A DNA stretch of 64,000 bases from Utricularia gibba (taxonomy: Eukaryota; Streptophyta; Magnoliopsida; Lamiales; Lentibulariaceae): assembly GCA_002189035.1 (NCBI GenBank), contig NEEC01000007.1, positions 620,001 through 684,000 of the forward strand, written 5' to 3'. This document shows positions 13,181 through 24,875 of the stretch, in pieces. Every line of letters begins with the position of its first letter. Position 1 is the stretch's first letter. A model generated the notes under the pieces. It had not been told where the DNA came from, ran no database searches, and saw nothing but the letters and a program-made list of their open reading frames with translations. The translations under genes were made by a program, and so were the position numbers.

Positions 13181-13667
13181 TTGACTTCTGCGCAAGTGCG
13201 AATTTTTTCCACTTGCATTCCCGTACTGTAGATTCCCACAAATCCTGCAGGTTTTCAAACGATGATACGGCCGATCGAAGTTCCATTTTTTTAATCAAGT
13301 CAAAGTTCACGTTTAGTATCGAGATAGTGTACCAAACGCATTTTCGTTTCTACTCCTACTCGCACTTCCTCTGAAACCAGCATTACCGGAATCTTGCTCC
13401 CCAAAAAGCTGTAGTATACGGTAAGTTGTTCGGAAAACTTCATCGGAGTGAAAGTAATGAAGCAGAGTACAACCAAACGATCTCCCATACATTATTATTA
13501 CCAGCGATGCCAAAACTTGACACCAGGGCACAATCGAAACACCCAGCAGGCCACTTCCTAATGAGACATATCTCACAGGGAAACCGGCACAAGATAAACC
13601 ACGGAAGCATTTGCAGAACTTATTCAATGGGAGTGAGGATGGTTCCCCTTGTCAATCATCTACTGGA

Positions 13668-14802
13668 TCAGAGGGGACCAGGGAAAGTTCCATTCTCCCT
13701 CTGCTCATTCCACTTCTCAATCTGCATCCAAAGGGTTCGAAAAGGAGAATGATGGCTAGTTTTGATGATCCACGGAACAATTCAAGTAAAGGGGCTCAAG
13801 TATATCAGTTATACCCATTCTCCAGGGCACAGAGAGCGGTAGTATTTACCAAACTTCTCACATTCCCCAGACTCCTCACCCTTGGCTGATATACATCTGG
13901 AAACAAAAAAATCATGTGGAATGTTGGATGGTAGCAGGGCTGCATCATAGGAATGCGTGCAGCAACGATAAGCGTCACATGACCAAGTTTACAAGGAATC
14001 AACATGTTTTCAAATATGGCACCCCAACTAAAAAGCGATACACGAAAAAGTTCACAAATTTGCACACGGTAAATGGTTGAAGAAGGGCATTAAGGTTTCT
14101 GTAAACCTGCATATTCATCTGGTTCAGAAATCAACTAATACTGAGATCATCAAAAGAGAAAATAAACAGACATTTGTAACTACAGAAGACAGCAACTTGA
14201 TCAACTTATTCGCCAGTACATCTTAAGATAACTTAATAACCATGATACTCAAAAAGATCCCGCCCGAAAGAACTATGGGACTCACTCAAGAGACAAGCAT
14301 GTATACAGAGAGCACCCCACAAAGATGTTCTTTAACAAAACTAACCTGTGAAACTCAATATAACGGGTGAAACAATGCCGTGTTTGGTTGGTGGTGGGAA
14401 ACCGAAAATCAGCAGGCGCGGTTTTCAGCTCAATCTGCGGAAAGAAGGAAATTTTAACAAAAAGATTCGATCTTCTTGGAATATTAATAGAAAAAGCAAA
14501 AGAAATGAACGCATAACGCAGGAGAAAAAATATGGAGAAATCATTGACCCAGAATCACACAAGAAGATCATATATGCAATATAACCATCCACCATCTAAG
14601 AAAAACGAAGAAAGGGTGTTGGGTATCAAGAATAAGGTTGCAATTACTCCAACAACCATCCCAGATCCGATCTTTCGAAAATTCATATACAGCGAGAAAT
14701 GAAAAACCAATCAACCATGAATTCAATCCAGAATAATCAAACCCAAAACGCAAAATTCACACTTGAGAAACGACGGGAGATCTGGCGGAATACCTCAGCC
14801 AT
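13668..14802 (-). CDS. COX6B: Cytochrome c oxidase subunit 6b (77 aa)
   Basis: Four coding exons on the minus strand: 14794-14802 (nine bases, MAE), 14346-14434, 13815-13896 and 13668-13721, in perfect phase and totalling 77 residues. The protein has the twin-Cys signature of COX6B, CX9C (C-FTRYIEFHR-C) and CX10C (C-EKFGKYYRSL-C), and the diagnostic ends KTAPADFRFPTTNQ and NEQRENGTFPGPL. It is an intermembrane-space subunit of mitochondrial complex IV, imported through the MIA40 disulfide relay. The length matches the short plant isoforms rather than the long 191-aa one. The nine-base first coding exon and the 359-base first intron make it easy to miss. Confidence 0.93.
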
Positions 14803-15439
14803 CGAGAATGCAACAAAACTCAAAAAAGTCTGTCGAGCAGTTTTGAAACCAATGGATTAGCTTTTTACGGGCCGGAAAACCCAAAGTCGCCGCCTGCCAG
14901 AAGTAAAAACTAAAAATCGAATTTGCACACTCGAAATTCGAGTTAAATCTAAAAAATCGTTAATTATATGTTGGAACTTTCTGACAACAACCGGTTAAGC
15001 GAGTCATAACCACATGCGCACAGCAGTGTCCAAACTTGGACTTGGACCATGAACCCTGTTGGATTCCATCCTGCATTTGTGGTTCTTAAGACTTAAGAAA
15101 GTCTCCCTCACGAAAAAATCTCACGGGTCTCAGTTGTGGAATCGCTGGCATTCCGTCTCCATTACATATTCTCCATCACTGGTTTTGGGATGGTTTTAGT
15201 TGTGGGGTATCGGTCTTACAGAGTCGTGTGTGTTAAAAAAACTTGCTGACATGACGAAGGAGCATTTGAACACAAGAACTAATTAGTCAAACCACATTCC
15301 TTGATATGCGATCAACAATCCCTCCATTCTATTCGAGGTCTGGATGATAAAACACATGGCTTAACCTTAGCGTTGGTTTTCTACATTCTGCGAAACTTCT
15401 TGATGTTTGCTCCATTCTTGAACTCAACCCCCAAATTCT
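14803..15439. other. Intergenic between COX6B and the MYB-CC gene
   Basis: This stretch contains the COX6B leader/promoter (minus strand, immediately right of 14802) and the 3' UTR of the MYB-CC gene. No coding exon or repeat recognised. Confidence 0.4.
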
Positions 15440-16859
15440 TCACCTTTTTCCACCAAGCAATGCCCTTTCTGGAGGAAGATTCTCATGTGAAGTAAGGCAG
15501 CTTTCAGTTGAACAATCAGCATTCTGTTGTTGGTGATTCAGGGGGATTCGGATTTCTGCATGGTCTGGGACAACAAATGCCTCCGCAGATTGTGGTGGAT
15601 AAGCAGGAACTTGGAAGTGTAAGCTGCCATTAAATGTATCCTTAGAACCATGTTGTGAACACCCTTCCAAATCTTCGGCTCCTCCAATGATCTGATCAGC
15701 CAGCATCTTGCAGGCTTGTTCCAGCATACTCAAGTATCTTCTCTCAGCATCCTGACGAATTTGCATATGTTTTTCCACCTGAAACGGACCACTTGTTAAA
15801 CTGTTTGCTTGGAAAAAATTACTTAGCTAAATCAGAGGACAGAAATTTACTTCCACTTGTAGGTGCAGTTTGGTCTGAACTTCCATTTGTGCTCTCAATG
15901 CTTCCTTGACTTGATATCCACTACAGAACATCAAACAAAATTGAGGTTTATTGGCAATCGGTAGAAGCATCAAACAACAATTGCAATTCATACTCATTCA
16001 TTTCAGATGTTTGAGCAAGTTGTGGAGGACTATTGGAACCAGGGCTATCTTCAAGGAATGCGCCTGGGAAAAACATTCATTAGCTAAAATAGCGCACCTT
16101 TGCAGCCCTAGAATGACTGGCAGAAAAGAAGAAAATAAGAGGAGAGTTACCATCATTTGAAGCCTCACCAACTTCTTTCCCAGATTGTTTGCCTAATCTA
16201 TATTTCTGAAACAATGTAAAAATGTGTAAACACAAAAGGGGCTAACAAAAAAAAAAGAAAATGAAGCATTAACCCCAGGAGAGAAAGAAAAACCTGGAGA
16301 TGGCTCTTCAAATGAAACAAAGTCAACCCTTTTACACCCATCATCCTCATTATTGCCTTTGGAGTAGCTTCTGTAGAGAAAAGGCAACTGAGGCTGTACA
16401 CTTTTGAGGATTATTCACATTCACACAAACAACTTCATGCTTCAGATTCATAAAACCTAGCTCAAAAAAAAAAAAAAAAATGCAGCCTTGGAATACATTC
16501 TGCCTCAGTTTACAGTACTTCACATCTCACTAACCAAGAGCCCAAAAGGGAGAAATCACAAAACCGCTCAACAATAGCATATAAAGCACAAGGCCAAAAA
16601 CCCAGAAATACAAATTTCGAAAAAACAAAAAGGTGGGCGGAGAAAAATGCTGACTGTTTGCTCCACCGAGCTGAGTAACCGCATCGACGAAGCGCTCATG
16701 AAGGTCGCTGGTCCAGCGCAGGCGCGGTTTGGGGTCGGAGGTGAGCTGCACCATACATGGCTCCCCTGGAAGGCGTTGACCGTACCCTCCAATGGTTGAC
16801 ACCTGAATAGTTTCTTGACTCATAATGGCTTCATGGGGCTGAATCGTTATAGGGAACAT
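15440..16859 (-). CDS. MYB-CC (PHR1-like, GARP) transcription factor
   Basis: Six exons on the minus strand: 16655-16859, 16294-16370, 16151-16205, 15994-16063, 15851-15920 and 15440-15778, summing to 271 aa with no phase conflict. Residues about 40-95 form the GARP/MYB domain (KPRLRWTSDLHERFVDAVTQ, then ATPKAIMRMMGVKGLT and HLKSHLQKYRLGKQ). The MYB-CC coiled coil follows at about 155-205 (EALRAQMEVQTKLHLQVE, QIRQDAERRYLSMLEQ). The family binds P1BS-type elements and controls phosphate-starvation and vascular programmes. The coiled coil mediates dimerisation and SPX binding. I cannot place it on a named member (PHL, MYR or APL). Confidence 0.9.
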
Positions 16860-17086
16860 TGCGAATTAGCAGCAGAAAGAGTGAAGAATCTCCCAATTTT
16901 GGCCGAAGAGCTCCTCGGTGAATTTGATTTGATTATGGTAAACCAGTAGAGTGCGGGACTACTCTCTGGTGTCTATCCTAAAGCTGCGGTGACTGTGTAG
17001 TCTCTTTCATCGCATTTGCTGCATTCCATCGCGTCGCACGAACTCACCGAAAAAACAACCGGTAAATGTGCGTCTTCTCTCTCTCA

Positions 17087-17179
<93 letters not shown>

Positions 17180-17372
17180 GTTTTTTTTAATAGAATGATT
17201 TCATTAATAATATATTCAAATTATTTACGATTAATAAATCACTTAATTACAATGGAAAGTTAACATAAATATTTATTTATAAGGTATAAATGTTTTATAG
17301 ATAAATAAAGGTTTAATAATTCAAAATAGATAGTATTTTTGTTTTTTAGTGAAAAATGGGACCCACAGTCCA
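16860..17372. other. Intergenic: MYB-CC promoter/leader and AT-rich spacer
   Basis: It holds the leader of the MYB-CC gene, the CT microsatellite (17089-17176) and an AT-rich stretch up to the stop of the next minus-strand gene. No exon seen. Confidence 0.45.
17089..17176. repeat. (CT)44 microsatellite
   Basis: An uninterrupted run of 44 CT dinucleotides (GA on the minus strand), flanked on the left by an imperfect CT-rich stretch from about 17073. It lies about 230 bases upstream of the MYB-CC start codon. On the transcribed (minus) strand it reads as (GA)n, the type of sequence bound by plant BBR/BPC GAGA-binding factors. The true length may differ because such arrays collapse easily in assemblies. 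Confidence 0.97.
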
Positions 17373-19153
17373 CTAACTACAGAGATAACCACGTTTATTG
17401 AGTGTGGTTAAATTAATAATATAATTTACCGTACAGATATTATTATTAATTGCTCTCTCCAGGCGACGTCCGTGCAAGTGGCTGGCCCATGTCGTGGCCA
17501 TGAAGGGATCACGGTACTCCCTGTTCTCGCCGGAGATGCCGATCGTCACCGCCGCAACAGGATTCCCATCCCGATCTTCCTTCTCCGGCAAGCTCAGTAA
17601 TGCTTCACCGCCCAATCTCACTCCTCCTCCTTCTCTAGTGTTTAGGAAGCTGTACGAGATATGGAGCGGCCAGCATTCCTGGATGTTGATACGAATCCGC
17701 TGCTCCTGGCCGCCTCTGAGTTCTCCGAGCCTGATGGTAATTGGGGTGTTTTTTAAACTCAGCTGGATGTCATGGATGCTTCCACTCATTATTCGACAGA
17801 GGATGTTCTCGAATTGATGCATTATCAGTCCATCGGAATCACCCAATCTTAACCCGAGGTGAAAGCTGTGAATGCTGAACTGATACTCTGCGAATGCTGT
17901 GGCTGGAAGGTGATAAGATGTTGAACTGTTTGTTAAGTGCAGAATGCAGGACTGGGGATTCTTGTGTGTGCGATCCGATAGTATCTTCACAGCTTTATTT
18001 AGTCCATCTGTCTGATCAGCATGTCCGTTGTAGAACAACCGGTCGATAGCTTGCAGTGCGGCTTTCTTTCCGAAGGGACTCATTCGCCGCAGAGGGAAGA
18101 CTCTGGAGGCGGCAGAGGAGTTGATAATGATGGCTAGGCGGTCCCCGGGCGCAGGGAGAAAGCAACTAATGCCATTCCCTTCTTCATCGTTCTCAGGTGC
18201 GGCTCATCAGGACAAGCAACCAGGACCAGATCGGTCGATGGCCAATATTCAAGCCTGACACGGAGGTAAGTCTCCTTCAAAGACAACTGGAATGCTTCTT
18301 GACCCGCCATGGAAGATGACCCGGAAGAGTGGCAGCAACCTGCAACCCTTGGATCAAGATCTGAGCATCCCTTTCGAGTCCATGGGCCACATAGGGAGAA
18401 TTGGAGATGTGGGTGTTCATTTGTCAGGTCAGGAACAACTGGATCCTCCTCGTGGTATCGAGCAGAACGGAGGAAGGACCGTGGGTGGAATCGAGAACTG
18501 GGGATGGACTCATCAAGGATCCGAAGAACAGGATCAGCATTATTCAGCTGGACTACACCTCGGATATTGAGATTTCGAGGCAACTGAGTCCATTGAGCAC
18601 GGCATATGGGACAAGTAATGCTACCATGGCGAACATTAGATGAAATGCAGGTGAAATGGAAGGAATGGGAGCACTGTGCTGTGAATATCGCCTCGCCGGG
18701 GCTACCGCCGGAGCTGTAGTTCAGAGGATCGAGACATATCGGACACATATTCTGCCAATACATATCGAACACATAGCATCAACATCAATAAACAGACAAC
18801 TTGAGATGCATAGTTCATCAATGAACTCCGAGAAGGAACCTTTTCCAATTCAAACGGGAAATGGTACAGAATCAGATGCAAATGCACAAGAAGCGAAGCA
18901 GGGAAAACCTTATTAAGTGGGCTGATGGTACTCGGATCGGCTGTTTCTGAAGGATTCTTCAGACAGCCATTTTGGGAACTGGGAGAAACATTGCGCCCTA
19001 CCTAAGAACACATCCACATAACGCATTACAAATTCACTATTTCCAACAAGTGCGATACCCAAAAAACAGGGGCAATGATGAAAAACTTACGGTAACGGCT
19101 ATGGTCCTCCGCAGAAAGAGCCACGTAATCGGAGAAACAACTTCCCGCCACAT
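17373..19153 (-). CDS. RING-finger vWA-domain protein, WAV3/EDA40-like, with degenerate MIDAS
   Basis: Main exon 17373-18751 (minus). A RING domain near the N-terminus has CPICL ... CSHSFHFTC ... CPICRAQW, followed by an Asp/Pro-rich linker and a vWA-like domain, then a beta-rich C-terminal half. Related WAV3 proteins are E3 ubiquitin ligases in root gravitropism. The vWA metal-binding motif, normally DxSxS, is replaced here by DLVLVACPDEPHL. The frame breaks once at 18143-18146, where one G (plus-strand C) is missing from a run; restoring it gives RPGDRLAIIIN and joins the halves. Exon 1 is uncertain. A 63-base candidate (19091-19153, MWREVVSP...) is in phase with a good donor; an upstream ATG at 19187 would be out of phase. 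Confidence 0.75.
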
Positions 19154-20294
19154 TCTTGAACTTGTTCGACGCCCGTCCGCCGCCCATCTACGCAGCCGCT
19201 ACGATCTCAAAAACCTATACTCACAAAAACAGCAACTTTCTCTTGCCCTTGGCCGAGAACGATGAGTTCGCATTCATCGGTTTGTCTTTATGCGGTTTCC
19301 CACAACGCATACCGAGTAATCGTCTTCATAAATACCAATGGAATCCACCGCTGTGACATGTTTTTCACTTCTGAAGTGAAAAAACCTGCCATTTCTACAG
19401 GCTTTCAATGGCTCATCTGAACTGGAACCTCTCAATTCAATTCAAACAAGAACTGAAACTTCCAGCCACACAGTATCCAGTCAAACTTTGACCATCCCTA
19501 ACCAGTCATTCCACGACATCTGTGATTTATGACAAATTTGTCCGTTTCTCTATCAGCCGAGAGTGTAAATAAATGGTATCCAAAAGAATTCTTTTTTTTT
19601 TTGGAAAAATAAATCTTTTTATATTACAAATAATGTAAGACTAAGGTGATTATGATGATATTTTACATTAATTATGGACAGAGTAAAAGATATGATTAAA
19701 TAGAAGAACTATTTTAATATTGTGTGAAGTATTCTTTTCATAAAATAATAATATTCAAAAAAGATAATATTTTATAAAAAAAGATGAATGGTGATAGATA
19801 ATTATTTTTTATTTTACATAATTAACTTATGTAATTTGATAGAAAAATAGTAATTATCATTTGAGTTGAAAATGTGATAAAAGAAGGTAGGATGAATATT
19901 TTTCATAAAGATACCCCGTTCTTTCTCACATACTAAGATAAAAATATTTAACTTTATATTAGCCAATTTTTTCATACAAATCATAAAAAATGATCAGATT
20001 TCTGATACTCCTAAAATGAACTTTTGAAAGCTTAGGCCTGTACCAATATATGCAGATGTAAATGCGTTCCACTGTCAACAAACTGAGAAGAAGAAGAAGA
20101 AATGACCATTATGAAGAGGGTACATGATACAATCTGTGTTCATGTTACAGGTTAGAGAGGCTAAGCATGACATCTACAGAGCTTGGCACAATCTGCACGT
20201 TATGGCTTGAGCACAAAAAATGACAAAGAATCATCAACAGGTACAACCACAGACAGATTGCTAGTCACAGGGATGAGCAGAAGAGACCTTTGAT
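19154..20294. other. Intergenic, AT-rich
   Basis: The left part is probably the leader/promoter of the RING/vWA gene. Positions 19570-20010 are strongly AT-rich without open frames. Positions 20030-20290 look like the 3' UTR of the galacturonosyltransferase gene. Confidence 0.45.
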
Positions 20295-23152
20295 TCATGG
20301 AGTGATATTGCATTCGTGTAAATAGACTTGATTGTAGTCGAGGTACTTGGACCAGTAGCTTCTGAATTTGGGGATGCTTAATTCAAGCCATGGCTTCATG
20401 TTTCCATTGTAGTGTATGACTGCAGCTCGTTCGATATCCTTTTGTGGTATGCGGGGATTGTAGCCGAGTCCCAAGACATGCCATGACCTTTCCAGTGAGA
20501 ATGTCCGGTTCCAGAAGGTTAACAATCCAGGAGGGAGAGTTCCCAGCTTCCATAGTTGCCTATCTTGGTTCTGTGCAGTGAGTGCAGCTTGAGTTTATAC
20601 ATTCCATAGTTGCCTATCTTAATAAATATGAAACTCTAAATCTGACAGCTAGTTGAAAAAGATCTTCCCTACTTCAAACAAACATAAATGGCACATTGAA
20701 GATCAAAACACACTTGCAACAGATAGAAGAAAAGCAGTGTGAATCATGACTGATTTCATGCTGTATACTAAAAAAGCTTGAGTGCAGGGAGCTGGAGCTT
20801 ACCAGGTTTTGCCATTTGTGATAGATATCTGTGATGTTTTGCTTCTTCCAAGCACTGAGATCGAAGATGTTTAAGCCAAATGCCCAGCCGCAGGCCCGAG
20901 GGTTAAAGGCTTTTGAAATAAGAGGATTTGAGAAGTTGAGATAATGGTGAAAGCGATGAAACCTCTCCCCACATGTTTCAACCACCCCAATGACCTTTCC
21001 CTTTAGATCAAGGGACCAAAGGCTGGATAAATCCTTTTGAACCACAATATCATCATCTAAAAACAGGATCTTGTTAAGCTTGGGGAAAATCTCAGGCAGA
21101 TAAAATCGAAGATGGTTCATGATCGAAAGATACTTTGGGTTTCGATATTTCAGGTTGGGATCAGAATCAGCAAGACGATTCCTGAAGTAATAATCAATCA
21201 TGGAGCTAGAACTGAGCTGCTTAAGAACAGGGCTGTAGCTTGAATTTAACCATGTGAACTCCTCAATGTTCTGAACCTGGATTGTGGCTTTACCAGGCGG
21301 ATTAGCAATAAACCACATCCTCATTGCAGCATAGTTGAGCCCATCAGTGACAATATGAAAGACATGCTTCAAAGGGTCCTGCATGGAGACAATATTAGGA
21401 TGGCTATCCATGATGGTTTTAAACAGTGTCAAAGAAAATACCCGGGCGTGCATTATTGTGGAGTTCACAACCACTGCAGCTGCCAGAACGTTGTCGGAAA
21501 AGAGAGCATAGTGGTACAGCTTGGGATCTTCCAATTTCTCCACACTTGGAAATTCTTGTTGAGATAAGTTCAAGTTGAAATAGTCTCTCGATAAACGCAA
21601 TGGAAGGCAGTGAAGACCTTTAGGTATCGTTTTAGCATTCAAATGTGTCAAGAACAAGGCTTGCTTCCTCTGAACATGTAACTGCTCCTCAACTGAACGG
21701 AGCATTGCTCGGAGTTTTTTCACTGTAGCACTACAATCATCTACTATTTGCTTACCTTTCAACAGAATCTGCTCCATACCCTTCGACTTGTCAGCAGCAC
21801 TACAACCATGAATGAAGATCAAGTCATTTGGAAGACAAGGAACTGTTCACTAAAATTCTGATCACAATTAAACTAACCTTCTTGGCAGATCAGAATCCTT
21901 GGTGGCATCACCAAGTACCCTTTGAACTTCTTTAACCCGCAATTGAAGCTCACGGACATAGTCATTGTTCTCATGAATAGCTGCAAGAGAGAGGAACATC
22001 CTTGCTCGAATGAGTTGATCTTTGAGCTGAAGAACACGAGCGTCCCGGAAAGCCACATGATTATCCAGCTTCTCAGCTACCGCCACATTTTCTCGTGAAT
22101 TTTCAACAGAAAGTTGGGCAGAATGTTGGTGTCTTCTCTGCTAGAGAAAATAACAGATTCAGTTGGGGAATGAATAGAGAAACAGAGTATAGCAAAACAT
22201 TTTATACCATTTTGTCAACCATTATCTTGGATGAGCCGTCAGGATTCAGCGGAACAGCTTCCATAATGACACCAGTTCTTTGAATCCCATCTAAATTTCT
22301 AATCAACTCAGTCCCTTTCAAACTTTTCTCATGAATCCCTGTTTGAATTCTGGAAGCTTCACTTGTCACTTGTCTTATAATTTTCTTATCTGAAGGTCTT
22401 TCACCACTCTCACTACGACTCAAAGCACTTGAAACTCCATCTTTGGCTGCCTCTGCTATTACGTAATTCAATCAATCAAGTGAACTTTGGACAAGTGCAA
22501 TAACGAGTAAACAGAGGCAGAACCAAACAAATTAAAAGAAAAAACCTCCGGAGAGCTGCCTATTCACTCGAGCACCACGTGCAGTTGCAGAGTGTTGTAC
22601 ATCGGAACTCGACTGGGTAAAATTATCCAAATAAACTGTCTCATGTAATTTTTTTAACTGGGAAGACGATTCATAATAGTGAGAAAGCATTCTTAGAGAA
22701 CTACATATGAAAAATCCCATTTGCAGAAAAAAGAATCAACTTATATGAACTAAAACAGTTAGGAAAATCCATACCTGAGGCAGCAAGATTAATGGTCTGA
22801 GTTCATCAAGTATCTTCAAACACCAAGCCAAACATTGACGACGGAATTGAAGGAAAAGTCAATTGCAAGGGGAAAAAGGAACAGACTGAAAATTATGACT
22901 GAGTAGACTAAAAACTTACAGAGGAAGAAACCTCTTCCCCCAATTCGTAATTTGCTGCAAAACAAGAAAAGCAGGCCACAGTCAATATTCGTATGCAGAG
23001 TACATAACGGAAAACTGGTTGTAGGGCACAGGGAAAAAGAAATTACAGGAATATGAGAAATACTCTCCAAGAGTGTTAGTGTAGAGAACAATAGGGGCGA
23101 TAACCGTCAGCAAAAGCAAGCATAGCACGGATCTCATGAAGATCAGCTTCAT
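20295..23152 (-). CDS. Galacturonosyltransferase, GAUT3/GAUT4 clade (GT8, pectin synthesis)
   Basis: Exons (minus): 23064-23152, 22920-22954, 22546-22700, 22208-22455, 21878-22140, 21442-21799, 20803-21378 and 20295-20570. The start MKLIFMRSVLCLLLLTVIAP is a type II signal anchor, followed by a stem with heptad-like segments. The GT8 domain has the metal-binding LFLDDDIVVQKD and the HYNGNMKPW motif, and ends ECNITP. GAUTs transfer galacturonic acid from UDP-GalA to homogalacturonan in the Golgi. The stem exons join only if one G (plus-strand C) is added to the run at 22937-22941; the total is then 666 aa with no phase conflict. A 39-base candidate exon at 22775-22813 does not fit and was left out. 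The intron at 21379-21441 is only 63 nt and stop-free. GAUT3 versus GAUT4 is not settled. Confidence 0.88.
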
Positions 23153-24875
23153 TGTTAAAACCCTGGTTTCCAATTTCCCCTTTTCCCACCAACAAAAGCC
23201 AAACCTTTTTCGCTTCCACAAATGGAATAAACGAATGAAAACATACCCACGAGCTAAAAACATGCAAAAATGAGAAACCCAGTTGCAGGCGCCTACGCTG
23301 CAGTAGAACAGGGGGTTCCCCCTTCAATGCTACAACGAAGAATCATCGCGGCACTTAAATAAGCACAGACGCATCCAAGAAACTACTTCACCAAATGGAA
23401 TCACAACGCTAGATGGTGACAGATAAACGAAACATGCAGAAATTAAAGGCGCGCATCAACTAAGAAGAAGATGTCGGTGGATGGACGTTGAAGCATCGTT
23501 TTTTTTTCCGTGCATTGTATTAAAATACTCAATAATGATGATTATCCATTAATTTGTTTTACTTTAACGGTCAGTTTTAACTAAAATTATTTTTTTATTC
23601 CAAAATTGATCCACACAAAAGTGACCTCATAATTTTACTAAAATAAAATTGATTTTGGAAATAAAAAAGGATGGAAATATTTAAATACATTATTTAATTT
23701 TAATTAAATGCTACGCTGATAATATTATCTTAATTATATTAACTAGCAGACATCCCTTTTGGAATTTTAATTAATGTGGTTTAATTGCATTAATTGCACA
23801 AGTCCGGGGCCCACAGGTTTGGGCCTCCGTAAATAGATGTCTTCTTGCGTGGGGTATTATTTTTTTCAAAAATATTAATTTTCATATAAGAATTTTTAAT
23901 TAACCTTTTTATCGAATTTTGAATATTTCTGAAGAAAGAATTGACAGAGGATATAGTGTCCGTACAATCTTCCCGAGGACCTCGAGAGGGAAGCAATCGA
24001 ATGGCTGAGAATCCATCGGAGGAAAGGGGACACGGGGGCGTCATTCATGGGAAAGGAGCCAAAAGCTGCTGCTGAGAGGGCAAAAAAGTGAATGACGCGA
24101 CATACGTTGTCCATTTGCAGCCATGAGGATAACCCTTGGGCGCCACCATCCATCCGATTCAGCTAAGAAAATTGTTATTTTAATCATCAAAAAGTGAACT
24201 TGCCATTTCATTCATCTCGTCTGGATCCACGTCCTTTTTTCTGGTCCGACCAATCGCTAAAAGCGACCTTCAACACCTTGTTTTTTAATCTTAATACTCA
24301 GAAATGCCATCGTAATTTTGACCCTTGTGGACTGTGTGTTGTTGTTTCTGTATAAAAATCATCAAGATTCTCCCTTGATCAAGAAAGGTTTATCTCCAGG
24401 CAGGTACAAGTAGAGTTAAGCTTTTAATGGGTTATACTTTTCGATCTGCTTTTCTATCTTTTTTGTAGTTTCGATCTAGTTTGCCCCGAGCATGCTTCAA
24501 TTGGCTCTTTGTGGAGCGCCTTCAATTTTTTATATTTTCTTGTGGAAAAGGTGTTCTTGTACTGAAAGATGAAGGGGGGATTTGCTGTCTAGTGTAGCAT
24601 AGCCAGTTTTCCGCCGTTTCGAACATTGATATTACCCATAATCTAGTTTACTGAAGTTTTCCTCCGAAGTGCATAGGCTTGACGTTTAGTTTTTTGGCAT
24701 TTTCAAGAAGATGAAGATGATAGTTTGTGAAGGGTTCAAGATTTCTTATCTTACACAAAATGATGATCATTCCTGGTGTCGGTTCAATCATTGAAGTACT
24801 ATTTTTTAAATTACATGGATCTGAGGTTATTGAACATTAAATTTTATCTCTGTAGAACTGAAGCTCCGTTGCCAA
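23153..24875. other. Intergenic, promoter of the GAUT gene (left) and B-box gene (right)
   Basis: A divergent arrangement: the GAUT leader occupies roughly 23153-23450, followed by an AT-rich spacer (23500-23950). The B-box gene promoter and its 5' UTR intron occupy 24300-24875. No coding exon recognised. Confidence 0.5.
24351..24357 (+). promoter_or_regulatory. Probable TATA box of the CONSTANS-like gene
   Basis: TATAAAA lies about 45-50 bases before a 5' UTR exon whose donor (CAG/GTACAAG) is at 24403/24404. The UTR intron ends at TGTAG, 24855, 20 bases before the start codon. Spacing and context support a core promoter here. Confidence 0.55.

Noticed and set aside
22775-22813. A 39-base candidate exon (ILDELRPLILLPQ) in the GAUT stem region
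   Set aside because: It does not fit the phase of its neighbours. Leaving it out and adding one base to the G-run in the previous exon gives an in-phase 666-aa protein. It could be an alternative exon.
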